Source of the DNA: Vigna angularis
Taxonomy: Eukaryota; Streptophyta; Magnoliopsida; Fabales; Fabaceae
Length of the DNA: 64,000 nt
Assembly (NCBI RefSeq): GCF_016808095.1
Contig: NC_068976.1
Coordinates: 23,902,371 to 23,966,370 of the forward strand
Direction: 5' to 3'
The notes beneath the pieces are model-generated. The model was not told the origin of the DNA. It did no database searches and saw only the letters and a program-made list of their open reading frames with translations. Position numbers and translations under genes: made by a program. Shown one piece after another: positions 41,001-55,131 of the stretch. Position 1 is the first letter of the stretch. Every line of letters starts with the position of its first letter.

Positions 41001-44000
41001 TTCCATTTGTACTGTAATTGTCATTAGCATAAAGTTTTTTCAGAGTCAAATAAAGAAAAAATCTCTATATAAATTTGTGATGTCTAATTACTTTCCCTAC
41101 CCATCGAGTGTCTAAATTTCCCAGAAGGGAAGAGACCCAAATATTCAATTATTTCATCTAAAAATGGAAAATTTATGATTTTAAGGAATTTATAATGAGT
41201 AGAGGTAATGATTTTAATTAAGATCATATATTTTTCATCACATTTATTTTTAATCTAATCATTTTAGTAAATAGTTTATATTTAATGGTTTGATTAAAAT
41301 AACTAATTGGTGAAAGCGAAAAGTAAATCTCTTATAATTTCTAATACATTCCATCATTAATAATTATTAAATGATATTGTATTTTTTTACATTATATATA
41401 AATTGTGTATGATAATTTTTTTTTATGATAAAAAATGTATAATAACAGAAATAGTTGTGTATAATAAAAAACTGTACTTTAATAATAACTATTTTAAAAA
41501 TTCTTTTATGAAATGAATTCTAATTGTTTAGAACAAAGTTATAGTCAATGAAAGTCTTTATGATGAATAATATTTAGTATGCATAATCAAAGAATAAAAT
41601 GCATTATTAACCAAAGGAGTTCATATAGCAAAATATGAGCCTCATAAAAACATATGGCAACAAAAGGTTATGCTAGTCAATTCCAAGCATTAAAGTTGAA
41701 GTTAAAAACAAAGGTAAATATGTACTGACTGGCACATCATTGAAAATTTGACAATAAAAGAACAAGACTTGGTTGGGCCTGGGATCAACACTAGCTAGGT
41801 CATTATCATCTATTTGATTTAAATGTATTGTAAATATGTGCCACAAAATACAAAATCATACAGCCAACTCTTTTTGTCTTCATAAACAGTGGTCTGGTAT
41901 ATATAATTAACTTTATTCCACCAATCTTTTATCTTATATACAAAAAAAATCTCATCCAGCTGATTTTAATATTATCGTTTCTAAAATATCTTTTGTTTTA
42001 TGCAGGTTTTCAGATTCTTGATTTAAGGTCTAATAAAAGATGGTTTGGAATAAAAACATTTTTAATCAAAACTTTTTCTTTCTTTATGTTGGAGACTGAA
42101 GAGAGTATATATCAATTCAGACACGAAAAAAGGTGAATCTTTACCATATAGTTTAAATAAGCATAATATATAAATTAAAATAGAGCAATGTTCACATTCT
42201 GCATTGGATCATTTCAAACAAAATCATATTAATTGATCAGAAACCAAAAATGGTGTCATTAAAATGATGCAGTAAGTTTCAAATTTTAAACCTAATTTAA
42301 TGAGATCGAATATCAGTCACGGAATCTTACTGAATTTGCAGTCTTTTCAAGAATGAAAGGAAAAAAGAAGAAGAAAGGGTTGTCTGTGTTATAGCTGATC
42401 ATAGGTCTTAGTTCATAAATAAGTGTTGTTAACAGTGTAACCTAAGACCTTCATAGCTGGAGTGTCCTTGAAGGGTTGAAGAGTTGTTAGTTGCAATAAA
42501 GTTGGAGAGTGAGAAGATTCTGTTTTGGATTTGAATGTTTTTACTTACGCATGTTCCATGATCCATGATCCATGATCCATGAATATGATATGTACGGTAC
42601 ACATTTTTTGTATGATTGGAGTCATGCATGTGTAGGTATATATAATATGGTGGATGATTATTTATTACTATATCATGCTGCATAATCTCAGAGGCTATTA
42701 TTTTCAGAAATGATTTTAATTTAGTAAATGATATGATGATGAGTGATAGATAGATAGATATATGAATAATATATAATGATATTATATATGTATTGCTGAC
42801 CTGTACGCGTTTTTGTGTCCATTAGTATAATAATATCACGTGAGCAAATGAGAGCAGAATGAAACCAGAAACAGAAACATTTTTTAGGGTCCAATTATGC
42901 AGAGAATTCTTTTGCTCGTTTCAGAAAAGTTTCTCGTGACATTCCAAATTATTTTTAAATCAATCTCTAATGTTTGTCTCTATATATGAAAGGGAAACCC
43001 TTAGCAGATTCACACATTTCACAGAGCCTCCATTTGATCCAACTGCTAATTCAGTAGATCTGCATATGCACAAGGATAAAACTGTTATTTATCTTTATGA
43101 CTGATATTATATTTGCCTCTGATTTTATATCTAAAAAGCACATTACTAATAGATTGATTAACTTGTAAATATTTAAGAGAAGGAGTTTTTTACTTTTGTT
43201 ATATATCTATACATTGTGTTGGTTTTGTAATATCGTACATTAGTGGTCTGAATCTTGTTACTTGCGAGATAGCAAAACTCACGTGAGTTGCACTTTGGAA
43301 ATGGAAAAGTACATTCACATGCCAATGTGTGACAATGGAAACAAAATTTATTAAAAGTATAAAGTTGAGTGACAAGTGCTTTTGTTGTTCATGAACAGGC
43401 AAGAGAATCATGTAGCATTGGCCAACAATGCAAGAATCTATGAAGATAATATAAACAAAAAGGCCAAACATTTCATTATATATACGCATATATATCTACA
43501 AACATCAGGTAAAGTGTCTTCGGGTAAAGGTACATGCAGTGTTTACAGTTTGGGTAATCAAACTGGTTTAACTTTTCGGCTCAACTTTTTCAAATTCACT
43601 CATCTATGATTTAAGTATTCTTTCCATTTATCGTTATATATCCTACATGTATCATATAATTTTTTGTATATTTTTAGTCTTTTTCAACACAAAAGAATAT
43701 TAGTTATAATTAATTGTGTTTTTAAATTATGTTTTTATTTTTAAACATTAGAACAAACTAAAGGATCGAATTTTTTTAATCAAAATATGACCCTGATTAT
43801 TATGTTCTAGTATATAATAATTAATTTTATTGCAGACAAAAGTGTATATTTTAAGAATCTATCTACTAAATAGTATATTGTTCTCAATTTATGTTTGTTT
43901 TTATTTAGCCTAGGTTATCCATTACATGGATTAGACCTTGAGTTCAGTCTGAAGTACTTTCCATATATACTTTTACTCTTTGTAAATAATATGTACCAAA

Positions 44001-47000
44001 AAGATAAACACACCTTCTTTAAAAAAAAATTAAATATTTTACGTTTGTCTTTGTAATCTGTAGAAATTCATTATTTAAATTTCAAAAACTATCAATGATT
44101 AGTTATAAATAATAGTATTAAAAACTAAAGATGAAAACAATTCAGAATATAGGTAGTGTCTACTTTTATTAAAAAAGAATTCTGTTATTTGCTTTGTTAC
44201 TTATATTCTGAAAAATATTTACAGTTTTTTCTTATATTTACATACATTCATGAATATGTGTAAACATTTTTTAAATTTTAAATAAAATTATTTAAAAATA
44301 TAAACCTAGATATACAATATTAATTTTTAATCACAATTCAAATAAAATTATACAACAAAATAATAATACAAATAAATTTGGTCATTTTAAAAAGAAAATT
44401 TGAATAAGTTGTTCCGAAATATAAATTTTCAAAACTTAATCTTTTACAAAATAATTTTCATTTCATAAATATGAATAAAAAATAAAATATATAATGTCAA
44501 GTTTTAAACAATTTTTAAATAATTAATATTTTTTATTAATACTTTTATCTTATCTTGATTACTTTAATTTAAAAATAACCATTCAAATAAAATTTATTTA
44601 ACAATTATTAAAGTATTCTCAGATTAATAAAAATAACCACTCACGTACTCACATCATCAATAAATAGATATTTAAATATCCATATTCATTAATTTATTTA
44701 GTATTTGTCGCATATTTTACATATAAATATTCATGTGTATGATTTTTTTTTTAGTCGTTTAAGTTAAATGATAAAAAAAAGATGTCTTTAATGAGAGAAA
44801 TTTATTGCCTTGATAAAATTAAAAATAAAACATTCTCTATCTAACTAATCCATACGAAGCTTGATTAAATATGTTTTTCATTTCTATAAAATTATTTTTT
44901 TTTCCAAAAAAAGTTTTCTTTTGGCTTTATATATAAAGTTGGATTTTGTTTTTTTTATTATGTGGCACACATTAAATATTTATGTATAATAAAATGTCAA
45001 ATTATTTCAAGCAGTACATTAGAGTTATATAATATATTAAACATAGGTTTTTAAAACAAGTGTTATTTATATCTTAAGAAGTTATAATTTCAAATTTTCA
45101 GAGAGACTAAAATAGAGTAAAATATTTAAAGCAACAAAATTATAATGCATTTATTTCATTGAATAAAAAACTTAACTGAGAAACAAAGGACAGAACAAAA
45201 CATTATATAATTTAATTTAGTTGACAAGTCTTATTATGTGTTCCAAAAGTATTGAATAGAAGAAGATCTGTTTTCACATCTCTATTATTGTGGTTGTATT
45301 TTAATTTTCTTCCCATTCCAAATGCAATAAGTGAAAATAGGGTTTTGATTTGGAAGAAGAATAAAAAGGATGATTAATAGGGTTTGTAAGCATATGGTTT
45401 ATATAGGTAGCTAGACAAACCCTACATATCCTATATGTTGCTGTTGTGACTGTGTTCCATTCAGTACATACCAATTTCTGCAATTAGATCAAATCTATTT
45501 TCATTATCCACATCATACAATTTTATCTTTTCTCATTCATTATCTTTTATTAGACTCAATATGTAAAAATATATTATTTTAAAATTTGAGATAGAAATAA
45601 TCTTTTATGAGAATTTGTTTGTGAATCATTTGTGGCAAAACCTTTTTCCTTGTTTTTGATTGACTTTTGGATGTGTAATTAAATTGGTCGGTTCTCCAAT
45701 AACATAGGGGAAAAAACAGCTTTTTTAAGGATTCCTTTGTTTAATCATAGATTGAGATGAAATTAGATAAATGAGTTGAAGTTAAGTATTATAAGTTTGA
45801 CATAAAAACAATAAAGGCATGAAAATAGGATGGAATAAGTTCACGGACTTGAATTGGAATGAGTTAGAAAACATTATTCATTTCAATTATATAGGAAATC
45901 TAGTCTGTCTACTCAACCCCACTCACCACTCACTCATATGGATTATAACATATACTTTGGAACTTTTTATAGCCTTTTTGCTTATAAAAATATGCATGCA
46001 TATTCATAATTGATTTTACAATAAATTTTGTTTTTGCAATTAAAATAATATTACAAATGAAAATTACTGAAAAAAGTGATTTTTAAAAATTTTCATGATT
46101 TAATTCACAAGTAGGGTGTACACTGCCCTAGTTTGATAAAAAAAAAACATGTAGGTATGTTTACAAGTTAACAATGATAAAAATGACAATTGTTTTAAAA
46201 AAAAGTTAAAGAAATATAGTAATAATTGTATGCATTTTTATTACTTAATAAATTATAATATTGCATGGAACAAAAATCTATTAAAAAACATATGCAGGGT
46301 CCACATGTCGATTTGCTATTGGGACTGGACTGTAATAATTAATGTAAAACTTAGTTTTAGATGAGGCTGTATAATTGTCTTTTACGACTCCATATATTGA
46401 GAGGAGGAGTTTTATTATTATCTTTTGTTTTACTTTTATATTTTTTTATTATTACACATGACTTTGGACATGGATTAAGATAATTTAATTATCATTTAAT
46501 AATTTAATATATTTGTTATTGTCAGATAAAAATAATAATTTCTTTGCAAATTATGCATGATTTAAGAATTTAAAAATTAAAAATATTATTTATAAACTAA
46601 TTTTAACTTTTAAAAGAATAGTTTATAAAATAATTTTTTATTAGTTTAAACAGAGATATCTTTTACTTGACTTGTAAAATATCTCTTTGGTCAAGATGTT
46701 CTCCGAGATAAGATATTTTTCGGTTAGATTTTTTACAGAAGCATCTTCAATACATTAAAAGTAAATTATATTCATCACATAAATTAGTATTTATTTGCTA
46801 ACAAATATTATCAGAAAAATAAAAATTCCAACAAATAATAAATCATTATATTAAAAATAAGATTATGTTTGTTGTTTTTAAAAGAAGTTTCAAATAGTTA
46901 AGACCAAAACATGACAACATGTATGCATTATCATTATTTTTAAATCCTAATAAATGTGAAACTGTTAAGTGAAACAGGTTTATTGTGTTAATTCACACTA

Positions 47001-48412
47001 ACATATGAAATAATCTCAATTTTAACATTCACTTTATTCAAATTAAAGGAACATGAATATAATCAAATTTAACATTAAAATTAAGATCTATACGATCAAA
47101 TTGGCTTCATGTTGATTTTTTTAATGTGGATTTGGTATAAGTATAACTTTTAAAAATCCAATTCACACTAACACGTGGTTCTAAATAATAATTTTAAGAA
47201 AATCAATCTGATCTGGTTCTTTTTATCAGCAATTGATTGATCTGCATCATTATACATTACGAAACAGTGCTAAAATATAACAATTAACTTGCGTTAAATA
47301 TTTTTTTAATTCCTAAATTTTTTAGATATAAAATTAGAATTTATTACTATTTTAAATTTTGATATAATTTGGTCTATAAATTTGAAAAATTATTACATAT
47401 ATTATTTTTAATCGAATTTTAGTAAAAAAAAATGCATTAAATAACGCTTCAAATTAATATTTAAACTGTTTACACAAACACAACTTACAGATCATTTAAC
47501 ATATAAAAAAATGGTTAAAAAATTATATTTATTATTTTTTAATTTTGAAAATTAAAATGTATCAAGTTTAAAATAAAAAAATTGAATTTTGTCTTGAATT
47601 ACTGGGAATAAGAAATATTTTAGAGTTATTTTGTTTTAACATGAGAGATATATTAGGTGTGAGATGTGAGGAGGTAGAAAGAAATGGTGCGATGAAAAGA
47701 AAGTTAGAGGAAAAGACATAAATGATGAAGCGAGGCATAGAGTGTTCACAGGTTGTTGTTGAGAAGGCTGCAAAAGCCATGAGAGGAAACAATGAAAAGG
47801 CTCAAAATGGCAGACATCCAGAAACAGTTCTGCATCCTTATGTTATCATCAGGTCTTTTCTAAGAGAGACATATCTCAGCACCACCTTTATTTTTTATTT
47901 TTTTATTTTATTTATTTTATTTCAAACACTTTCTGTCTATTTGTTAATTTGGAAATTATCTATCTGTGATTTGGCAGCTATTGATGCAGTCAGGAGGAAC
48001 AAGCTTCATTTCATGGTAAAAATATCTTGAAAACGACGTCACTCCAAATTTGAAAACCACCACTCTAGGGAGACTGTCAGCTCACACTGTGACCCTCTCA
48101 CCACTTTCACTACCTATACTATGTCCTATACTATATACTATCTACTGTATACTATATACTATATACTGTATGCTATACTATGCTAATAGTACACACCACC
48201 ATTATTTATACAATAATATCTGGTGGCTCACGCAAGGATATTTCAAAAATACACTTTTAATCTATATCATTTAATTTGCTCTTTTGAATTTAAATTTAAT
48301 ATATTTTTTATGTGCAGGAAGTGAATTGTATTTTGAGGATATATAATATGAATGTAAAATTAAAGTTAGATCATTTTAGTTTTAATTAATTGAATGAATA
48401 ATTGCGTGTGCA
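38091..48412. other. Long gene-poor AT-rich region
   Basis: Upstream of the bHLH-like gene, then about 9 kb in which I cannot support a gene. Notable pieces: a short CCATGAT tandem run near 42555-42583, a CTATACTATATACTA-type simple repeat at about 48110-48185, and a purine-rich stretch with an open frame at 47722-47870 (MKRGIECSQVVVEK) that I could not connect to any family. The rest is AT-rich with homopolymers. Confidence 0.55.
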
Positions 48413-48421
48413 TTTAACTCG

Positions 48422-49470
48422 GAGGATTACTCCTTACACCACCCCACTTTGCTCCATCCACCACCACATTTTTTTAAAATTCCAAAACTATCCTTTATAT
48501 TTTAAAATGTCTTACACCCCACCTCTTTTCTTCAACGGATGTCAACATCCGTTGAAGAAAAAATACTTCCACGGACGTGTGGCGACATCCGTTAACGGAT
48601 GTGGCGACATCCGTTGTCTTTTTTGTTTTTTAGCTTTTAGTTTTTTTATTTTTTTTGTTTAAATTAATATATAAATATTATTTAATTATTTTAAAATTAT
48701 TACTTAATTATTTATAAATTAATTTTATTTTATTTAATAAAATAATAATTATTAATTTTAATTTATGTATTATTATTTAAATAATAATTAAAAAATTTAT
48801 TATAAATATATTAAAACGGATGTGCCACATCCGTGACATCCGTTGCATTTTTGTTTTTTAGTTTAGTTTTTTTATCTTTTTTATTTTAAATTAATATATA
48901 AATATAATTTAATTATTTTAAAATTATTACTTAATTATCTATAAATTAATTTTATTTTATTTAATAAAATAATTATTATTAATTTTAATTTATGTATTAT
49001 TATTTAAATAATAATTAAATTTTTTTTATAAATATATGAAAACGGATGTGCCACATCCGTTAGCGACATCTTTTGCCTTTTATGTTTTTTAATTTTTAGT
49101 TTTTTAATTTTTTATATTTGAAATTAATATATAAATATTATTTAATTTTTTAAAAATTATTATTTAATTATTTATAAATTAATTTTATTTTATTTAATAA
49201 AATAATTATTATTATTTTAATTTATATATTATTATTTAAATAATAAATAAAAAACTTTTTAAAAATCTATTAAACGGATGTGGCACATCCGTTGAAGTTT
49301 TTTTTTTTTAAATAAAAATAATAAACTAAAATATAAAATATGTAAATAAATATTACGGATGTCAACATCCGTTGAAGGTGAAATGGATGTTGACATCCGT
49401 TTTATAAAAGGGCAAATAAGGTATGGGGAGGTGCAGGGAGTGGTTGGTGGTGGTGGAGGGAGCAACTCTC
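48422..49470. mobile_element. Non-autonomous Mutator-like element with internal tandem repeats
   Basis: Flanked by a perfect 9-bp duplication, TTTAACTCG, at 48413-48421 and 49471-49479. The ends are imperfect inverted repeats: GAGGATTACTCC on the left against GAGAGTTGCTCC read inward from the right, and both continue into CACCACCAC-type sequence. The 1049-bp interior has no coding capacity. It carries about three tandem units of 221-232 bp, each an AT-rich block closed by a CGGATGTGGCACATCCG-like dyad. A 9-bp duplication points to Mutator-type transposition. Confidence 0.82.
48590..49295. repeat. Tandem 221-232 bp units with CGGATGT dyads
   Basis: The dyad core starts at 48596, 48817, 49043 and 49275, giving spacings of 221, 226 and 232. 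Between dyads the AT-rich sequence (TTAATTTTATTTTATTTAAT) repeats almost unchanged. Further CAACATCCGTTG dyads sit near both ends of the element. Confidence 0.88.
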
Positions 49471-49479
49471 TTTAACTCG

Positions 49480-52400
49480 ACATGTTCTGTGGAAGGCCCA
49501 ATAAGTATTTTATATGGGCTTTGTTCCGAGGCCCATGTAAGTAGAGCACGACAACGGCAACATGGTTTTCCTGCTGCACAACGTAACCTCGTACAGTACT
49601 ACCGCTGTTGCTGAAAACCGTTGTCTTTGAATTCGAGAGACAGTTGCACACTGAACCATGGTCATTGCAGGTGGGAGAATGGTGAAGAAAGCAAAAGGAA
49701 CGTCATTTCTAGTGTTCCTGCTTCGTTTTCTGGTTTAGAAAAATGCTCTATAACGTTCTCTTAAATTTCTTAACAACTTTACCTTCTTTCTTCTTATTGA
49801 TCCTTGCCTACAACGGTGCTGTGATTGAACCTATTTAATTTGACATGGCTAGGTGAAGATAAACATTGAAAAGCACAGCGAAAAAGCGTTCCAATGTGAA
49901 CAAGGGCTCTACAAACTCTAGCCTGGTCTCTAATACGAAAGAGGCAAATCAGGATGGTCATAAGGTCAGTGAGTTGTACATTGTTGCAGAAAGGATGAAG
50001 CAGCAGGAGTAAGAGTTGCACATGTTTGAATAGGATCCTAAGCTGCAATCATATTTGGACCACAGGGGTTAGTTACTTTTCTCTTTTTCTCTTTTCATCC
50101 TATGCTGGATCCATTACTATATTAGACCAAAAGGTGTAGCTGATGACCTTTCTACTTAAAGAGTGTCCAGTTCTAGTGTTACAATTCCTTGTGACTATCT
50201 CTCTCACCAATTGTTCTACTAGGAATCGAAATTTTTTACTGTGATTTGACTCATTTAACCTACGTCACAGGATAATTGTGCAACCTTCTGAACAATTGTC
50301 AGCGGGAATGAAACTCGTGAACTTGGGTTGCTTTAGCTAAAGTAAAAAAAAGGTAATATTTCGTCTAATAGTAAGCTTTCTGTATAACTATTGTCAAGAA
50401 TGGTCATGAATCAACCCGCAACTTCTCTCTTCCTAACAAATTAGTATCCAGAACAAGGAGATCTTGGGACTTGACAAAAGAAGAGAGTTCTTTTTTATCA
50501 TAGTGTAATTTGTCATCACCATGACGGCTCTCAACGGGCACATTCCTAGAAATTTGCCAGTTCTTGATAGCAAGAAATGAGACAAATGGAATGTTTAGAC
50601 GAATAATTTGTTTGGTTTCCAGGATATTCTTGATATTATCTTATTGGGTCTAAAGGAGGGAGACAAAAACACTAATGAAATCTAAACTAACCAACTAACC
50701 ATATAATAGATTGACACCATTCTCTGCTCAGAAACCTTAAAGGAATTAGTATATGAGTCATTCATTTTTATACAGTATAGTGTTTTACTTTTCATTTCTA
50801 TTCAACGTCTTTGGATTTCCAACATATCTCTGTCGCAGTTTTAGTGTTATTTGACACTATGATGGCTGCTGAAATCAGCTGTTAGCCCAAATAAATACTT
50901 AAGGTGTGATAAGTGGGTAAGATACTATAGATGTTCTAAACATACTAAGATATGGATTAAATACTCTAACAAAAAATATAAAAATGTGTTCGTTAAAATA
51001 GCCAAACCAGAGGAATTTAGCATCCCTATGCAGCAAGATTAGAATTGGAACTTGAACATTAGCAAAAGGCTAACTAGCAACCAACAAACTTCCATAAAGT
51101 GTGCAGGTTGCACTCTTACTATTCTCTTACATGTTAAAGAATATTGGCAACAAGACTAGGGAACTGACTCAGCGAAATAGTAACATGAAGCTCAGAACTT
51201 AATACCAGAGTTGAAATGAAACCAACAAAAGAATAAATTTGGAAAGAAACTATTGTTTTTCATTAATGCATAGCCATCAACGACATTTGTCGATGATAAT
51301 GATCACAACTTGAAAAAAAAAAATCTCGTGATCAAAGCAAAGAAGTATAGTAATTTCTTACCAACTATAACACATTCTTTCTTCTATCAACGTTAACTAC
51401 CATTCATAAAGTGTTAGCCCTATACAAATGCTTGCTAATTACTGCCTGACTGTATCAGTTTTGTCCTCCTAACTCCCATTATAAAGAAAAGGCATGGCTT
51501 TCACTCACGGTTCGTATTCAAGAAATCCTGCACCAGAATCTAGTATCCTATAACTTTGCCTTTGCTTTACTATATTTTTTTCTGGAAAAGAATAGAAGGT
51601 TGGAATAAACATAAACCAAATTTCCTACTTATTTATGAGCCATTTTTTTTTCTTTTCAAACAATAATTTTCTAACATGAGGAAGGACAGGGTCTTACAGG
51701 AGGTTTCGAACACAGATTATTGGAGTAGTATTTACTATATTATTTTTGTTCACGCTCATAAAAGGATTAATGTAAAAGTATAGGAAAAAGTAGACTGATT
51801 GTTCCTACAACCAAGAGAAGTTGTTTCAAACTTCTCTGTAGTTTTATCTCTGTTCACAGTTCAGTTCTGTTTCTTTTTATGTTGTATATATTAGCCTTTT
51901 GGTTGATAATAGTAATAAGATCAGTTTTCTTCCTTATCTCTTTTCTCCTTCTGGTTTCTGATATTCTAATATATACTGCAATAATTACTGTCTTTTTCAG
52001 AAACACATTTACTACCATATTTTCACACTTCATGGTTTGTACTTTCTTGCATTTGGACTTCATCGTGATGATGTATGTTTTAAACAGAATCAACTTACAA
52101 TTTTCCTTCCATAACATTATATGTTTTGTGGGACATTATGAATGCAATGTTTTATTCATATTATGTGCATGTATTGTACATGAATTAGAGTATTCATTGT
52201 TGGCTCGGGGTCACTCAATAAATTCGGCAGGTGATGTGTGTAGTGCTGGATGAAAGACCAAGAGGACGACTTTGTTCCTTCCTACGATTTTCACATGTTG
52301 TTGTAAATGATCGATAGAATATATCTTACTTGGTTTTGTTTAAACTGTTAAGTACAATTTTGTTTCAAAACAAGATGTTATGACCTTAATTCCATTGATA

Positions 52401-53164
52401 TAACATAGTTAGGGTCTCTTGGGAAACCAAATATGAGTCTTACTCTCACAAGGTATTAGTTTAGGAGTGATGTTAGTCTTTTACGTGGCTTGAACTCATG
52501 TCTTATTAATATTGTGTCTTATCTAAATCTTCTTCAAAAGACTCACCAGATTGTTAGTCTTGGTGACCAACTCACATGAATAGCTATATAAAAAATTTTC
52601 TGGTCATAGAATTAGGTAAGCATGTCATGTATGATGATTGGCTATACAACTAAGGAGGTAATCATGGTTTGAAATGTTTCCGTGAGAGAGAAGTATCAAT
52701 ACGAAGGAACTCATACAGGGAAAATTATTGGATCATCCAAATGCGAGTCATAATGTTTTGGATTAGAAACGATGACAATTCCTTTAGATTGCACTCGTAC
52801 CTCATTGATATTATGTTTTTTTATGAATAATTCATTGAAAGATCCATAAAGAATTTATTTGTAGTGTAAAATATTTACACTCTCCTCCATTATACATTCT
52901 CCTCCATTATACATGCTATCATCACCATCACCATGTAACAATTTAACTAATGGCAGATAGCTAGTTAATTAGTAGGTTAGTTTCGGTTATTATTGCAGGA
53001 ATGGTTATGTTAATCAAAAGTTGTATTCATTTCTCGTCTCTATATAGAAGGGGAGTTTGACACTTTAGTAATAGTAACGCATAAGAATGAGTCCATTATC
53101 AAACAACTATCCTGAAAATTTTTCATTAACATTATAGATCAAATACAAAATTTATTGTATAGAT
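49480..53164. other. Gene-poor region with degraded coding-like scraps
   Basis: Contains the gag relic at 50521-50700 and, at about 49850-50050, a frame with scattered stops (KEANQDGHKVSELYIVAERM). No intact gene is supported. The composition is less AT-rich from 49480 to 51000 than around it, consistent with old transposon or pseudogene material. Confidence 0.5.
50521..50700 (+). pseudogene. Relic of a Ty1/copia-type gag (DUF4219/UBN2-like)
   Basis: The frame from 50521 reads MTALNGHIPRNLPVLDSKK, a stop, DKWNV, a stop, then TNNLFGFQDILDIILLGLKE. This follows the copia gag N-terminus pattern (NLPVLxGKNWDxWxxQMKxLFGFQDVLDIV). Two stops interrupt it within 25 residues and the similarity fades after 50700. 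Family assignment is from memory of the pattern. Confidence 0.5.
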
Positions 53165-53648
53165 GACCGTCCAGTCAGCTATGCATCAGATGGTTAACTA
53201 GTCTATGATCCCATATGAGTCGGTCGATAAACCAATTGGTCGGGTTAAAATCAGAGTTAACTCTAAGAATAATTACATTAACCCTAAGTTAGATCACCAC
53301 CGTTTGAGTCGTAATTACCCCAACACTAATAAAAAACACATCTCCAAAATCTATAAATATAAGTTTGGTATTCGGGTAGTACCTAGTGCTAAAGTCAGTG
53401 TTTGTTTGATAGCGCTAGCAATAAATGTGCAATCAATGTAACCAACTACTTGAATACCAAACCTGTATTTATAGATTTTGGAGATGGACTTCTGATTAGT
53501 GTTGGACTAATTACGACCCAAACTGTTATGATCTAGCTTAAGGTTAATGTAATTATTTTTAGCGTTAACTTTGTTTTTAATCCAACCGAACAACTCATAT
53601 GTGATCGTATACTGGTTGACCACTCGATTCATAGCTGATCGAACGATC
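53165..53648. repeat. Foldback (long inverted repeat) element, 484 bp
   Basis: The left arm, about 53165-53375, pairs with the right arm, about 53450-53648, around a loop of roughly 75 bases. Matching landmarks are CATATGAGT/ACTCATATG, AATTACATTAACC/GGTTAATGTAATT, and ATCTCCAAAATCTATAAATA against its inverse. The arms are clearly diverged (several mismatches per 50 bases). The outer ends read GACCGT and GATCGT. I could not find a clear target duplication, so the superfamily is unknown. Confidence 0.85.
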
Positions 53649-54683
53649 ATACTATACATTTATCGTGTCATTTTTATTTGCATAAAATAATAACATGTTA
53701 TATGTACTCGTGTTTCTTGACAATTTAGGTAAGACAAAAAACACATAGTATGAAAAATAAATACACTAAAGAAATGACAAGATGTATAAAGACAAGACAA
53801 TGTAACCTCCAATGTCAAATAACCACTGAGAAAAGTTTTATTGGAACATTCATTATCAAATACAAAATCTGTCATGCCATTTGATTCACACAAAATAGTG
53901 ATAGTGTATGTAAATTGATTTTCTCAACAAGCTAGGTGAGACACAGAACATATAAGGTGGAGAAATGCATACACCGAAGAAATGAATGACAATGAAATCA
54001 ATAAAAGTTTCATGAGTAACAAATAATGCGACATGAGTACTTCTGCTGATTCACATGAAACAAGGTGAAAGACTATTTAAGAAGGCTACAGAGGATTCTT
54101 TTATGTTGTTTTATTTTTATTGTTATTTATTTTGTGTTGCTTTAAATTTGATTTAGTCTACCCTGAGAGCATCCATCTTTGACACTATCTTTCCGTAACA
54201 AATCACTCATTGAGATATGTTGAAAAGATTAAAAAATCATCATTTTTTATAATTATTTAGGTTTAAAGTATTTTTTTTATCATTGCAAATAACTTATATT
54301 AAAGGTGATAGTTAAATCCTTGTTTATGACATTCATTCGATTACTTGTAAAATCTGAAGTACATGTTTTTGGCTATATTGACTTGGTTCCTCTAAATGTT
54401 TTCATACACATTAAATACCAATTTCAACTCGGTACATTGTCTCTAAAAGGTTTAGGGGTCAACTGCTTTAGTATTTCTTTTTCCTACATTTCAAATATTC
54501 TGAAGTCTGAACTTTGAGACAGAAATTCTACAAAAATTTTCAGCCAACCTTTTTGAATAAAGATTTCAAAATATTCATTTAGAATATTAGAAAATAATAA
54601 TAATGAAATAAGTTTTTCTACATAAGCTAAAACTATACTCACAAATTCAAAACTTAACTGTTTGAAAAAGTTAAATGTAAGAA

Positions 54684-54686
<3 letters not shown>

Positions 54687-54728
<42 letters not shown>
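54687..54728. repeat. (TA)n microsatellite
   Basis: About 42 bases of alternating TA, roughly 400 bases upstream of the LURP-one-related start. Confidence 0.9.
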
Positions 54729-54732
<4 letters not shown>

Positions 54733-55059
54733 TCATCTCTGAATTATCTAAGTTTACGGAAAAATCATCTGTCAAATTAGAATGAGTAAGTAGCAGATTA
54801 CAGAAGAGAGAACCGTCAAAAAACGAAGGCTATCAGAGTCGTGATCTATCTTCAGGTCTCAGAGCTGACTATGAAATATACGAAAAGTCATTTTGAATTT
54901 CTGATTGGTAATAATAGACATCAAGCTCGTGCTAACAAAATTAATTAAGTAATTAATAAAATAGTGATTCCTTATCTCACTTTTCTACCGTGTTTTGTTC
55001 TGATAATTCAAGAACACCAAACATGAGAAAAGAGAACCACTTCAGCTCTCAAATATACA

Positions 55060-55067
55060 TATATATA
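55060..55067 (+). promoter_or_regulatory. Candidate TATA box of the LURP-one-related gene
   Basis: TATATATA followed by GC, 65-72 bases upstream of the ATG at 55132. Confidence 0.45.
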
Positions 55068-55131
55068 GCGTTTGCTTCCTGCCCTATACACCAACAAAAT
55101 CCAAGCAAAAATCTTCTTTCTATAAGATCTT

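Larger units (their letters stand above)
53649..55131. other. Upstream region of the LURP-one-related gene
   Basis: AT-rich and without coding signal. It includes a (TA)n tract at 54687-54728 and the TATA-like element at 55060. Confidence 0.6.

Noticed and set aside
47722..48030. 102-aa open frame starting MMKRGIECSQ
   Set aside because: The first 45 codons look coding-like and end near a GT, but I found no partner exon or family, so it is not listed as a gene.
48590..49295. Direct repeats considered as CRISPR-like array or LTR pair
   Set aside because: Units are long AT-rich tandem copies inside a 9-bp-duplicated transposon in a plant genome; there are no spacers, LTR ends or primer site.
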